From the NCBI GenBank assembly GCA_025617745.1, contig CM046863.1, forward strand, positions 11,724,273 through 11,788,272: a stretch of DNA of 64,000 nucleotides, read 5' to 3'. Both the position numbers and the translations under genes were made by a program. The DNA comes from Heliocidaris erythrogramma. Its lineage: Eukaryota; Echinodermata; Echinoidea; Camarodonta; Echinometridae. A model generated the notes under the pieces. It was not told where the DNA came from and made no database searches. It saw only the letters and a list, made by a program, of their open reading frames with translations. Shown piece after piece: positions 22,361-32,439 of the stretch (within the stretch, counting starts at the first letter, position 1; every line of letters starts with the position of its first letter).

Positions 22361-23062
22361 CAATTAGCGGTCTGATGTAGGTCTTGTAGATGTCGACCAG
22401 ATCTTCTGATCTGACACCATTTTTCTTCAGCTTTGTGAGGATGAACAGTCGTCTAGCGGCATTGCTGATGAGTCTCTTTACCTGCTCATCCCATTTCAAG
22501 TCACTTTAGATCGTGACACCTAGTAGTTTTAGCGATGACACAACCTCCAAAGCGACACCATCTATCTCAAGATGATGCGGACGAGAAGCACTACGCAAGA
22601 AAGCAACTTTCATTGCCTTGCACTTTGTAGGGTTTGGTCGCATAGCATTGTCAATACACCAATGAACTAGTGAATCTACATGTGATTGTAGTGGCTCATC
22701 TTTGCAAACGATTTGCAGGAGGCTAAGATCATCAACGTATTTCCAGCGATTTTCTGTTGTGCACGCTGCATCATAATTATGTCATGACCAGGAAGAGAAT
22801 TGGGCCCAACTTGGTACCCTGGGGCACCCCGTATGAAATGTCTAGAGAAGATGTTGCTATGCCACGATATCTAACCCTCTGTGAACTGTGAGTTAGATAA
22901 TTGCACGCTCTACTCCGAGTTGGATCAACTTCTCAACTACAATAGTATGATTGATATTGTCAAATGCTTTGATGAAATCAATAGCACACATGTTTACGAC
23001 GTGTCCAGGCTTCTCTACTCGCTTGTGAATGATGTCAAGTAGTCTAACGAGGTATGCTTACA
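22134..23062 (-). pseudogene. Decayed LINE reverse transcriptase
   Basis: Read on minus: a palm segment VNMCAIDFIKAFDNINHT, a broken GxPxGTKLGPI region, YVDD in KYVDDLSLLQI, then NPTKCKAMKVAF, and the thumb DLKWDEQVKRLISNAARRL with IYKTYIRPLIEFA. There are at least five stops and a TGA before DLKWDEQ. The GTKLGP and YVDD forms fit CR1-group LINEs such as Daphne/Crack; clade tentative. The part below 22360 is also in the downstream segmental copy. Confidence 0.85.
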
Positions 23063-23259
23063 TAAATCAAACTTCAAAAAGAGGCCGAATAAAAGGCAGC
23101 AAAGTTTACAGGCACCTGAACCTGAATAGGGGCAGATTTTGATACCCTGATCAGAGAAACCCGTATATCCCCGATTTTTATTTGACGATTACATCATCAT
23201 CATAGACCTCTATTTAGCCAAAAAGGAACCGTCAAAAATTGACCTAATTTGGAACTGTA

Positions 23260-23281
23260 CCCCCCCCCCCCCCCCCCCCCC
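23260..23281. repeat. 22-bp poly-C run
   Basis: A pure C tract in otherwise AT-rich sequence. CCGAAT/GATTTT context on the left and GGATGTTCCTCC on the right. One of about 25 such runs in the window. Confidence 0.95.
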
Positions 23282-23956
23282 TCTGCGGATGTTCCTCCTA
23301 TCATCTCTGAATTTTACGCGCTTAATGCTGAAAAGGTACCTTTTTAATCCGTTTTCTTGTACGTGGAGGACGCCTGATGTACCGACCTGAATGAGAAATG
23401 CCCCCCACCCCCGTAACCACGAAACTAAACAATAACTAGAATTTAATTCGTCATGAGGACGAATTAGGTGGTCTGTCTTTCAATTTGTACGATCATGATT
23501 GTAATCAGGATGATCATAATAATGGGGAAATACTAAACTGAAGATAGGATGTCAAGAATGCCATGAATGGAGATGCTTCTTGAGGAGAGGAATGTAGCAA
23601 AATGTGTAACGGTCATTGTAAAATGATTATGGTGATGATGATAATGGTGACTATGATGATTATAGTGATAATTTCAGATAATTGACTAAGCCAATTTTCA
23701 GAAATTGTGATATCAAACAGGACTATTTGATATTGCAGTATACTTGGGAGATAAACCCCGTAGCTCTAATACACGATAGGGAATCAAAATTTCCATAGGG
23801 TTGTACACAAACTACTGCACACTACTTTCTAATAGACATAACATGCAAAATAAGGCATTTTATTACATGGTTTGTGATTGTTTATGTTATAATAGTCGAA
23901 GAGGATGGTAAAATGAAAGGCAAAAAGAAGCAAAAAAAAAAAAATAAAAAAAATAT

Positions 23957-24030
23957 GGACCCACCGGGGATCGAACCTGGGTCACCGGAATGGGAGGCAA
24001 GTGCTTTGACCAATAGACCAAACTATTTCC
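23957..24030 (-). other. tRNA-like sequence, degenerate (Gly-like)
   Basis: On minus, 74 nt run from GGAAATAG to GGTGGGTCC with B box GGTTCGATCCC and a T arm pairing at 4 of 5. The acceptor pairs at 5 of 7 counting one wobble. The anticodon arm reads CTCCCAT but its stem is poor. Probably a tRNA pseudogene or SINE head rather than a working tRNA; a run of T follows on the minus strand. Confidence 0.6.
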
Positions 24031-24440
24031 CATAGAGATAACACGTAAACGAAAAACGGGATTCTCAAATCCCATTTTGTAGTTGAAAATTGGGCATGAT
24101 CCCGACATCTGATCAAAAATTGGAGACCACACTTGTAAAAGCTTATAGTCTCAGCTACAACATATTAAAATCTGGAAGGAAATAGACCAAAAATAACTGA
24201 GATACTGCTCAGAGAACGATGTCATGTAGATTCATAATTCGAAAAAAAATCATCTTCCATAGACATAACACGCAAATAGGGAAAAATCTGACATGTCGTC
24301 TTTAATTGAAGATTTCAGTGTGATGACGTCATCAAAATGAAAAATGGTTGAGACTAATCTTGTAGAGAATTGTCTCAGCTATAACATATCAAAATGTGGA
24401 AGAAAATCGATCACCTATTACTGAAATATTAGCAAATGAA
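24025..24440 (+). repeat. Two ~220-bp tandem units
   Basis: Units at about 24028-24240 and 24258-24440 share CATAGA-ATAACACG, AATTG-AGAT/GTTGAAAATT, GAGAC-ACTTGT, TCTCAGCTA-AACATAT-AAAAT-TGGAAG and ACTGAGATA/ACTGAAATA. They are internal to the 1.9-kb element. Confidence 0.7.
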
Positions 24441-25210
24441 TACAAAAATGATGACGTCATTTTTTCAACATCATTTTTTTGAGTTCATATGCAAATATGA
24501 TGACGTTAGAACATGCGATCGGCAAAAATTCTGCATGAATTCCAATCTACAACTCACAGGCTTTCATAATATGTACAGAAATTTGGGGGTTTCCTCGCGT
24601 TCTGACGAGCTATGGCGGATTCTAGATAGGCATGTTTTTACCACTTTTTACATTAGAATGCCCATTGACGTGCGCACGAATTTGAAAGTTTGACGCGCGC
24701 GTACGACATTATGGAAGGTCGAGATTGACTGTAAATAGTTGGAAATTGTCAAGAATAGTGTCAGGAAGACAAAATATGCGAAAAACGGCGTTTTTACGTT
24801 CTCTACGCGCTGTGTGCGCGCATAACGCGCGCACGGACAGAAAAATTCAAAATGCTTAAAATGTCCTGGACAATACTCTAATTTGATTAAAAAGTGATTT
24901 TAAGCATTTCTAAATTTTGACGCGCGCGTACGTGCGCGTCATGATGCGCGCGCGGATTTTGATGACATTTTATGTTGACCCTTGACCTGAAGTTCATGTG
25001 TGTCAATTATGGTTCATTTTGGATGACTCGTTATGAAGATATGATTGATAATGTGATTTCACAAAATGGCGCCTGGATGACGTCACGATGACCTGATGAC
25101 CTTGATAATGATAGGGGCACTTGATCTGCTATGGCCTGATAATTGACAAAAATCTGAAGAAAATTGATCGAGTTGATTTTGAGAATTCACGGTCACAAGA
25201 AATAAGTTGA

Positions 25211-25355
25211 AAATAAAGAATAAATAATAATAATAATAATAAATAAAGAAAATTCTGACGAAATTAAGAGGTGATCTGTCGATAAATAAAGAATAAATAA
25301 TAATAATAATAATAAATAAAGAAAATTCTGACGAAATTAAGAGGTGATCTGTCGA
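25211..25355 (+). repeat. Two nearly identical 72-bp tandem units
   Basis: Each unit has AAATAAAGAATAAATAATAA, an ATA run, GAAAATTCTGACGAAATTAA and GAGGTGATCTGTCGAT. Near identity implies a recent duplication, in contrast with the other, diverged repeats nearby. Confidence 0.9.
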
Positions 25356-25849
25356 TACCGACAGACCACCTAATGATGTAACTCTATGCGCGAAACATAG
25401 TACATGCAGTACATGTAGAAGTACACGTGCCATGTGTGTTGATGCGCCGTACACATTGAATCCATACATGAACTGCATGAACCGTTTGCGCAGTAGACAT
25501 TGGACGTGTATACTCACTACAGCATGCGTAGCTATGCCTATGCGGATATGGCCTTGGAGTATACACGTCACGTTGTTCTTTGGCGTATGGCAGTGCTGAT
25601 GTGGTCTACAACAAGAGCTTTCGGATTGAAATGCAAAACAAACAAAAAATAAATAAATAAAATAAAATTGAGGCCATTATTTTATTGTTTATTGGTTGCC
25701 ATAAACGATATATTTGATATTTCATTTCCTCTTAGGAAACCACAATATAATGTTTTCTGCGCGATAACCATAATCTACTAAAGTAACACGATTGAAACAC
25801 AGTAAAATCAGCATGTACAGAGTATAAGCAAATGGTTGTTGTTGTTGGT

Positions 25850-27205
25850 TTTTTGTTGTGTTTTATTCTCTCTCTCTTTATTCTGTTTTTATTTTCGTTT
25901 CTGCCTTCCCTTTTCCAGCAAAACCTTGAGTGAATAAGGGTCAAACAGGGTCAAACATGAGATTATAATCTTGACATCCCCCCCCCCCCCCCCACACACA
26001 CACACATACACACACCCCGCCGGTAATGCTTTGTGAATTTCAAAAAGATAAATACTTTTTTTTCTTTCTCTTCACCCCCCACGCCCCCCCCCCCCCCCCC
26101 CCCTCTACTCTAGCCAACCAATCATAGATATAACTCACACAAATGTTTTTTTTTATTCGGTACCATAAGCGATATATTTTACATCAATCATGTTTCCTCT
26201 TAAGAAATAACGTTATGAAATTTTCTGAACGATCACTATTATTTTTTTTTTTTGATCGCTTATTTTTTCACAGAGGTAGCGTTAAATGTAGACTACCACG
26301 ATTCGCGAAATAAAAGCAGGAGGCCTGGAAAAAGTACCCCTCCCCGATAAGTTCAGTATAAGGTCAGGCGAAGACTGTTGCATTCTTCATTTTTAGCACC
26401 ACTCTGTATCTCAAATTACAGCTGGCCTTATGAATTTAGCCTACTAATTTTTCGTATTTTCACTCTATCCATTGATCCTGAGTGAAGAGTATTCTTACAT
26501 AGCGCCATCTACGTAATGAAAAGTAGAGGATGGACAGATAGGGCTAGATTTTTTTTTATATGGACCTTCTTTGTTGTTGTTTTTTAAAGAAAAAATATTG
26601 TTGAAAGCTTTCTCTATGTACTTCATTAGTAAAACAGCATCAACTGTTAAAAAGAATGTAAGCAGCAGCAATCCACCATGCAGAGTTGTTACAAAATAAT
26701 TCTTGCAACTATACAAGTGTGGTATTTATTGTTTTCCAGGAATTGTGTGAACATCTCGCGCAGCGCTTCCTAAAGTCATCTACCACCTTAAGTTGAACAT
26801 GTTGAATGATATTAGGATGGAGACTGGTATTGCTTTAAACCAGACACAACACTACAACGCATGTAGGTCTAAACAGCGTGTCAGTAAATGAATAGAATTA
26901 ACGAGTATCGATATCAAAATTGATATCATGATTTTGATCGAATCAAAGTCTACAGTGAAGAGTCGGTCGTGCGTGTATCGTGCGCTTGAATCAGTCAGAT
27001 CATAATTACTTCTGTGACAGAAATAACAACTTCGTGAGGGTTTCACTTGGCAGTGCTGAGTTAATAGATAAAACACTTTTCACCCGGCTCGGATGTGAAT
27101 AGTCCCTGGATGACCCACTGATGATTTTGAATAGGAGTATGAGTTCTTTTGCGGCATGGTAAAGGTAGGCACTATTACTACTGGCACTGTTGTTATTTTC
27201 ATTAT
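25850..27205 (+). repeat. Segmental duplication, copy 2 (partner 20785-22360)
   Basis: Same order of landmarks as copy 1: CAAAACCTTGAGTGAA, GAGATTATAATCTTGACA with C run 25978-25993, a second C run 26084-26103, GGTAATGCTTTGTGA, CATAGCGCCATCTACGTAAT, CCAGACACAACACTA (26839), TTGATATCATGATTTTGATC (26920) and LINE remnants to about 27205. Homology stops close to the left end of the next MITE. Confidence 0.8.
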
Positions 27206-27228
27206 GAGCATAATAGTAAAATTATTAC

Positions 27229-27754
27229 CATTAAAGAGAGCGCGTTGAATAACATCATGGCACAATAAGCATATACCTGCCGTTCCTGCCTTTCTCGACA
27301 AACCTTTCCATTGAAATCATTCTAACTATTATATTTCTTTGTGAAAATGCAACTTACAAATGTATTTCGTTTGTATTATCAATATGCATCTAAAGTATTT
27401 TTGTACAAATAAGCAAAATAAAAGTGTTCCAAGAATGTTTTGATGTATCTTGTGATTTAGTTACTTCTTTAATTAACTGATATTCCACCCATGGTGTGAG
27501 AAAATAACCAAGTATTGTTTCAAATGTAAATAACGATTGTATTACTTATTCAACCATTCAAATATTTATGTCAAGTTAAACAACAAACACCAAACATTGA
27601 TTTTACGACATCCATTCTCAGAAGATCTATGAACATTGCGCAACAGGTCTGTTCTAATATTTCTCCCCATATTTTTATTTCATTTAATATGATCATGCAT
27701 TTATAACATGTAGGCTTATTGTGCCCTAATACTTTTCAACGCGCTCTCTTTGTA
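27229..27754. mobile_element. MITE with AAAGAGAGCGCGTTGAA ends
   Basis: The left end AAAGAGAGCGCGTTGAATAA ... GGCACAATAAGC (27231-27268) is inverted at 27712-27752 with a few differences, giving about 38 bp of terminal repeat. The interior is AT-rich and non-coding. It marks where segmental copy 2 stops matching copy 1. Confidence 0.82.
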
Positions 27755-28775
27755 ACATTTTTGGAATGCTACGTTTTACAGAAAATGATCATAAATTTGT
27801 AGCATTAGCTTAGATCCATGTGAAATTCTCATGGAATCTATATTATACTGCTACCTCATTTCCTACGAAATTTCATGAAGGATGATAAAGTACTTTTTAA
27901 ATCGTGCCAATCAAAATCTCGGTGCATCTTTTTTCCTTTGAGACACCCCGTATGCATGGATATTTTATGACAGCTTATTCTAAATCGATGAAAGCTCATA
28001 AAAATAATTGAAAGTATAACGTTCTGTTTGAATTCAATTCACACTTAATTATATTTATAAATCCCAAAATTGAACCCCCCTCCCCACCGCATTTTGAGGG
28101 AACTTTGTTGTTCCCATTTAAAGTAGAAGAGGGAATGGTACTGTCGACGTTAATTATCGGTGACTGCGTCAGTCATATGGACCCATCCAATGTCCCGTGC
28201 ATTGCAATGTCAATTTTGCATTGTTTCATTGTCATTCCATATCCTGCCATCCCTCATTACATCCATACACAGATTTGTTTCATTTCATTTAGCGCTAGCC
28301 AAGAATTGGTTTCATTCTTGGTGCACAAATCAACTATTGACAGTGATCTTCATGATTTTGTTCAAGGGCAGTGGGACTGTAAATATGGGGAGGAGGGGAC
28401 ATCCCCCTCCCGACCCCATCGAACGGTGAAAAGGATAGAAAGGTTAAGTTGGGAAGGGTTACAAGAACGAAATATGGTAGAAATTCATCCAGACCCACTA
28501 GTGCCCTTGTAATAATTCGCACTTTATTCATCGAGTAGGATTTGCCCCCCCCCCATGATTCCAGGGCCCCTCAATGTCTAGACGCACGCTACGCCACTGT
28601 TACACCACGTTTAATGTTTTGAATGATTGCCAATGGCTTTCGTGATTTATCTCAGTTTAAGTTAGTTTCATAACTTCGATAAACAATAAATTTCCTTTAA
28701 TATGAAGGACGCAACGAACGTGTGTGTTTTGTTTCTTTTCACTTGGCTCGTGGAGCATAATTATTGAATGAAGAA
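27755..28775. other. No recognised gene
   Basis: A 135-codon + strand frame (28105-28512) has no recognisable domain and ends in transposon-like sequence; I do not call it a gene. A C run at 28546-28554 lies 34 bp from CTACGCCACTG, a likely hAT-type end. Confidence 0.4.
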
Positions 28776-28779
28776 TAAT

Positions 28780-29351
28780 AGTAGACCAGCCAAGAAGATT
28801 TTTTTTTTACTTTGGACGGCATTTTGGGGTAATGCTCAGCATCCATGCTAACTCTTGCAAAAATACTGATGAATAACGTACGGGCGGATGCCACGCGCAT
28901 TTTTGCCTAAAAATGCCATTTTTGGCTCCAAATTTGAAAGAATGTCAACAATCACGATTTTTAATTTTTTGACCTAATACGTAATACCTGATTAAAGCTT
29001 TCCAAGTGATATCAAATTTAATTTGAGTTTGAATTTATAAACCTGATTAATATAAAATTGAAAGTTGGATATTACACACACATGTATGGCGTAATGAAAC
29101 ATAAAACTGTGATTTACTCAAAATAATAGGTTGTGAAAACTACCACTATTTCAACGTTTATTACCCAACGTAAATTCGTCCATTTAAACGCTTTTTCTTG
29201 ATTAAACATATCATGTATAAATTATTATCATGTCACACACAGAAAAGAAATTTTCCGATAAGGTGATAGATAACTCATTTTATGTTATCCCAAATGGAAT
29301 GATGTATTTTCACTAGATACGCATTTTGCATGGAAAACACTATTTGAATGT
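28780..29351 (+). repeat. Left member of a ~570-bp inverted repeat pair (partner 38445-38965)
   Basis: From ACCAGCC and CGGCATTTTGGGGTAATGCT through GGGCGGATGCCACGCGCATT, GAAAGTTGGATATTACACAC, CATGTATGGCGTAATGAAAC and CCGATAAGGTGATAGATAAC to CACTATTTGAATGT, it matches the minus strand of 38445-38965 at perhaps 85%. The copies are 9 kb apart and in opposite orientation. Confidence 0.85.
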
Positions 29352-29464
29352 ACTAGGTGTTACAAAAAACATTTCCCACTTTTGATCCTTAATAGTTCAA
29401 AAACTATATATCAGATAACACTGACATTGATATGAGCAATAGCTGAATAGTGTACAATTTTGTT

Positions 29465-30430
29465 CGAGGTAATTTAAAAATGAAAGCATAAATCATTTTC
29501 ATTAAATTCAAGATTAATTTTAAGTTAGGGTTCAGATTTTGCTTTATTTTCAAACCTCTGTACAAAACTTTAACTTTGCACAGGGGTAAATTAGTGTGTA
29601 TGGGAGTGTGTGGTTAACACCCAAACAATGGTCCTGGACAATGGCCAGGGTTTGAATGCTTTATTATTTATTTATGAGGAATTCCACTATCACAGCTAGT
29701 CTTTATTCATCCTCTGGCATTAACTGTGTAAAGTCATTTCACTGAGATGTCATTTTAATGGATTTTGACGCAATCAAAGTAATGCGAATTGATTTAAGTC
29801 ATTCAAAGGATAGGAATATTGATGTTGTCCTTGATGATGATGATGATGATGATAATGATGACAATGAGAGTCATGATTATGATGATGATAACGATTATGA
29901 TAATGATAACAATGATGACGATGATGATAATTATAATGGCGATGATAATGCTGCTGCTGCTAATAATGATGATCATGATAGTGACAGTGATGATGATGAT
30001 GATGATAATGATGATAACGACGACGAGGATGATATTGATGGTGATGATGATGATAGTGATGGTGATGATGTTGCAAGCACATGGAAACATGTGCTTACTT
30101 TTTTCATGTGCATGCATTTTACCCTTTACCATGAATTCAGACTAGCAGTGGCCAGGGCAATCCATCATGAATTATTAATAAAGCATTCATGTGCCTTGGA
30201 TCAAGAGACCAGAAGCCTGGTCAGCAGAGCTCTGAAAAGGTGGTATTCATGTCCATTGTTCAGGGTCATTTTAAGCACACACTCATACACATCATTGGTT
30301 CCTGTGTAAAGATTTTGTAAAGTTTTGTACAGAGAGTTAAAATTTGACCAAAATCTGGAACCTAACTTTAAAATTAATCATGGATTTAATGAAACTTATT
30401 TATGCTTTCATATTGAAAATAATTTGTTGC
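29465..30430. mobile_element. Palindromic element with a GAT/Asp-codon microsatellite at its apex
   Basis: The left arm 29465-29730 and right arm 30130-30430 are inverted copies: ATGAAAGCATAAAT, CATTAAAT-CA-GATTAATTTTAA, GTACAAAACTTTA, TGTGTATG-GAGTGTGTG, then AATGCTTTATTA. The loop (29830-30075) is an imperfect (GAT)n tract. The 183-codon Asp-rich frame across it is a microsatellite translation, not a gene. Confidence 0.78.
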
Positions 30431-30618
30431 CATGAAAACAGAATGTTAATGAAGATGACATCTTTCAACTAAAGAAAGAAATGTAACTAACCAATATAAA
30501 ATATATAGCAACCAGATTATAACAAACACTGTCAGCCATTAGAATCTGCTCGTTAGGTGTGAATGTGACCACTATAGCTGTTACGAAAAAGTGGTAGCTG
30601 ATACAAAAAGTGGTATTT

Positions 30619-31025
30619 GCTAGCATAAACGGGATCTTCTTCCTACGAAGAGGGGCGGGCACAATCATTTTCAGTAAGGAAATGTTAATTTTATTTAGGC
30701 GAGCGAACGATTTTTTTAAAATAATGATTGGTAGCATAAACGGGATCTTCTTGCTACGAAGCTGGGCGGGCGAGCGAGCGTAATTAGCAAGCGAAAAAAC
30801 ATTAACTTCTCCTTTTTATACTAATTGGTAGCATAAATGGTATCTTCTTCTTGCGGGGCGGGGCAGGCACAATCGTTTTTTAGGGGATGTTAATTTCATT
30901 TTTGCGAGAGAGCGTAGCGAGGGATAAAAATAATAAACACTTCTCTTTTGATAATAATGGGTAGCATGAAATGGGTTTTCATTCTGCGAGTCGGGGCGGG
31001 CACACTCGTTTAATTTGTTTTATTT
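30619..31025 (+). repeat. Four-copy tandem repeat, ~100-130-bp unit
   Basis: Units start at 30620, 30731, 30828 and 30961 with GTAGCATAAACGGGATCTTC or close to it, then CTACGAAG, GGGGCGGGCACAATCGTTT, AATGTTAATTT and a GCGAGCGAGCG segment. They are diverged and GC-richer than the surroundings. No ORF. Confidence 0.8.
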
Positions 31026-31068
31026 CAAGGTGAGGTGAGGTGAGGTTTTAAGTTCTGACAACACAAAA

Positions 31069-31388
31069 TGCCTAATGACCGATTCTAGCACAACTACCCC
31101 CTGGACAACTACCCCCTAGGATAATTACACCCCAGAACAACTACCCCCGGGATAGCTACCCCCTTAAAATTACCCCGCATTAAAATTACCCCCCCCCCCC
31201 CAACCCGGACAATTACCCCAGGAAAAATTACCCCCATAAGACGACGATAACCCCGATACCCCGGCCCCCGAATAAAATGTTAACCCCCCCCCCCCGAAAA
31301 CTACCCCCAGGACAACTACCCCCTAGCCAATTACCCCAGAATCTAAGGGTAGTTGTCCTGGGGGTAGTTGTCCTAGAATCGGCCATTG
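31069..31388. mobile_element. Foldback/minisatellite built on GGACAACTACCCCC
   Basis: It begins CCGATTCTAGCACAACTACC and ends with the inverse (GGTAGTTGTCCTAGAATCGG). Between are about ten degenerate copies of ACAACTACCCCC or AAAATTACCCC, two grown into pure C runs (31189-31201 and 31287-31296). The C-rich strand and its G-rich complement could form i-motif or G-quadruplex structures. Confidence 0.82.
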
Positions 31389-31569
31389 GAAAAAAATCCT
31401 TTATCTCCTGCCTAAGAATGAATCCTACCTAATTTGGATTAAAATCCAGCTATGCATTTTTGGCAGAAGTTGACAAAAATAAAAAGATTAGCACGACGGA
31501 CGACAAAGATGGTGAGCGACCGCAATAGCCCAATTGAACATTTCGGCTCAGGTGAGCTAAAATTCCAAC

Positions 31570-32430
31570 AATCAGAGGTAAAAGGGGCACTTCTTGCATG
31601 TCATAAGTGATACTCACCAGCTATGAGTATGATAATGGAAAAGGGAGACTGGAGTATTCATTATTTTAAAAAACGGGGCAATTATTGCAGAAAGGGAAAA
31701 GGGACACCTATTAGATTTTGATAGGGGCATTTTGATCAGGGGAAGGAGCTCTTATTAAAAACACGAGGGCACTTTAATAAAAAAATGACAATTTTTAGGG
31801 GTCAAAATGGCACTTAATGCAAGGAAAACGCCATATATCAGAATGAAAGGGGCAATATTATTGAAGAGTAAGGGCACTCAATAGAGATGAAAAGGAACAC
31901 CTATTAGAGGGAAAGGAGCACCTATTTCAGCTGTTTCTTGCAATATTGAATAAAAGGGAATAGGGGTACTTGTCTAAGTAAATTAGGTAGCTCTCAGAAT
32001 TAATAGGGGGAATAATAGGTGAAGGAGTACTTATAAAGCACTTATCGAAGGAAAAAGGGCACGTATTAGATTTGAATAGGGTTTTTTATTTAAAAAGGAA
32101 CGTATATTAACGAAAGGGACATTTTCAGAGGTGAAAAGGGAACATTTATTAATAATTAGATAGATTTATATATTGTAACTACTATTATTAGTTATTCTAC
32201 TGGCTGTGATGTAATGTAACATAACTCTCAACAATTCTACTGAATAAACACACATTATAAAGAAAATATTGGGAGGGGAAGGGTACTTGCAAGAGTAAAT
32301 CTAGCACTTGCTTCATTTAAATAGGGATAGTAATCCCAGTTAAGGGTGGCTTTTATCATAGGTGGTAAGGGAGACTTTAATAAGAATGTGGAACTGGCAC
32401 CGGTAAAAGGGTTCACTTTCCTCATTTAAA
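31570..32430 (+). repeat. Degenerate repeat of AAAAGGGGCACCTATTAG
   Basis: More than fifteen imperfect copies of a word like AAAAGGGGCAC-TATTAG lie over 850 bp, all in one orientation and with irregular spacing of roughly 30-60 bp. The strand is strongly G-over-C. No inverted partner arm was found. It ends at GGGGGTTCAGCCCCGG ... TACCACTG (32430-32468), a likely transposon terminus. Confidence 0.65.
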
Positions 32431-32439
32431 AGTGGTATT

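Larger units (their letters stand above)
23464..25373. mobile_element. 1.9-kb inverted-repeat element with CpG-rich core
   Basis: The ends TTAGGTGGTCTGTC (23464-23477) and the exact inverse (25360-25373) bound non-coding DNA. The interior holds a tRNA-like segment, a tandem ~220-bp unit with GATGACGTCATCAAAATG, and 24690-24970 with runs such as GACGCGCGCGTACG and GATGCGCGCGCGG, strongly CpG-rich against the background. The right end has two 72-bp tandem units each finishing GAGGTGATCTGTCGAT, i.e. repeated versions of the terminal motif. Flanks read AT on both sides if the element starts TAGGTGG. Confidence 0.7.

Noticed and set aside
23957-24030. Functional tRNA-Gly gene
   Set aside because: Acceptor and anticodon stems have mismatches, and it sits inside a repeat element; kept only as tRNA-like.
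28105-28512. 135-codon plus-strand frame
   Set aside because: No domain, no splice context, and its 3' half overlaps transposon-terminus-like G-rich sequence.
29758-30309. Asp-rich 183-codon frame
   Set aside because: It is a translation of an imperfect GAT microsatellite at the apex of a palindrome; there is no domain and all three frames are open.
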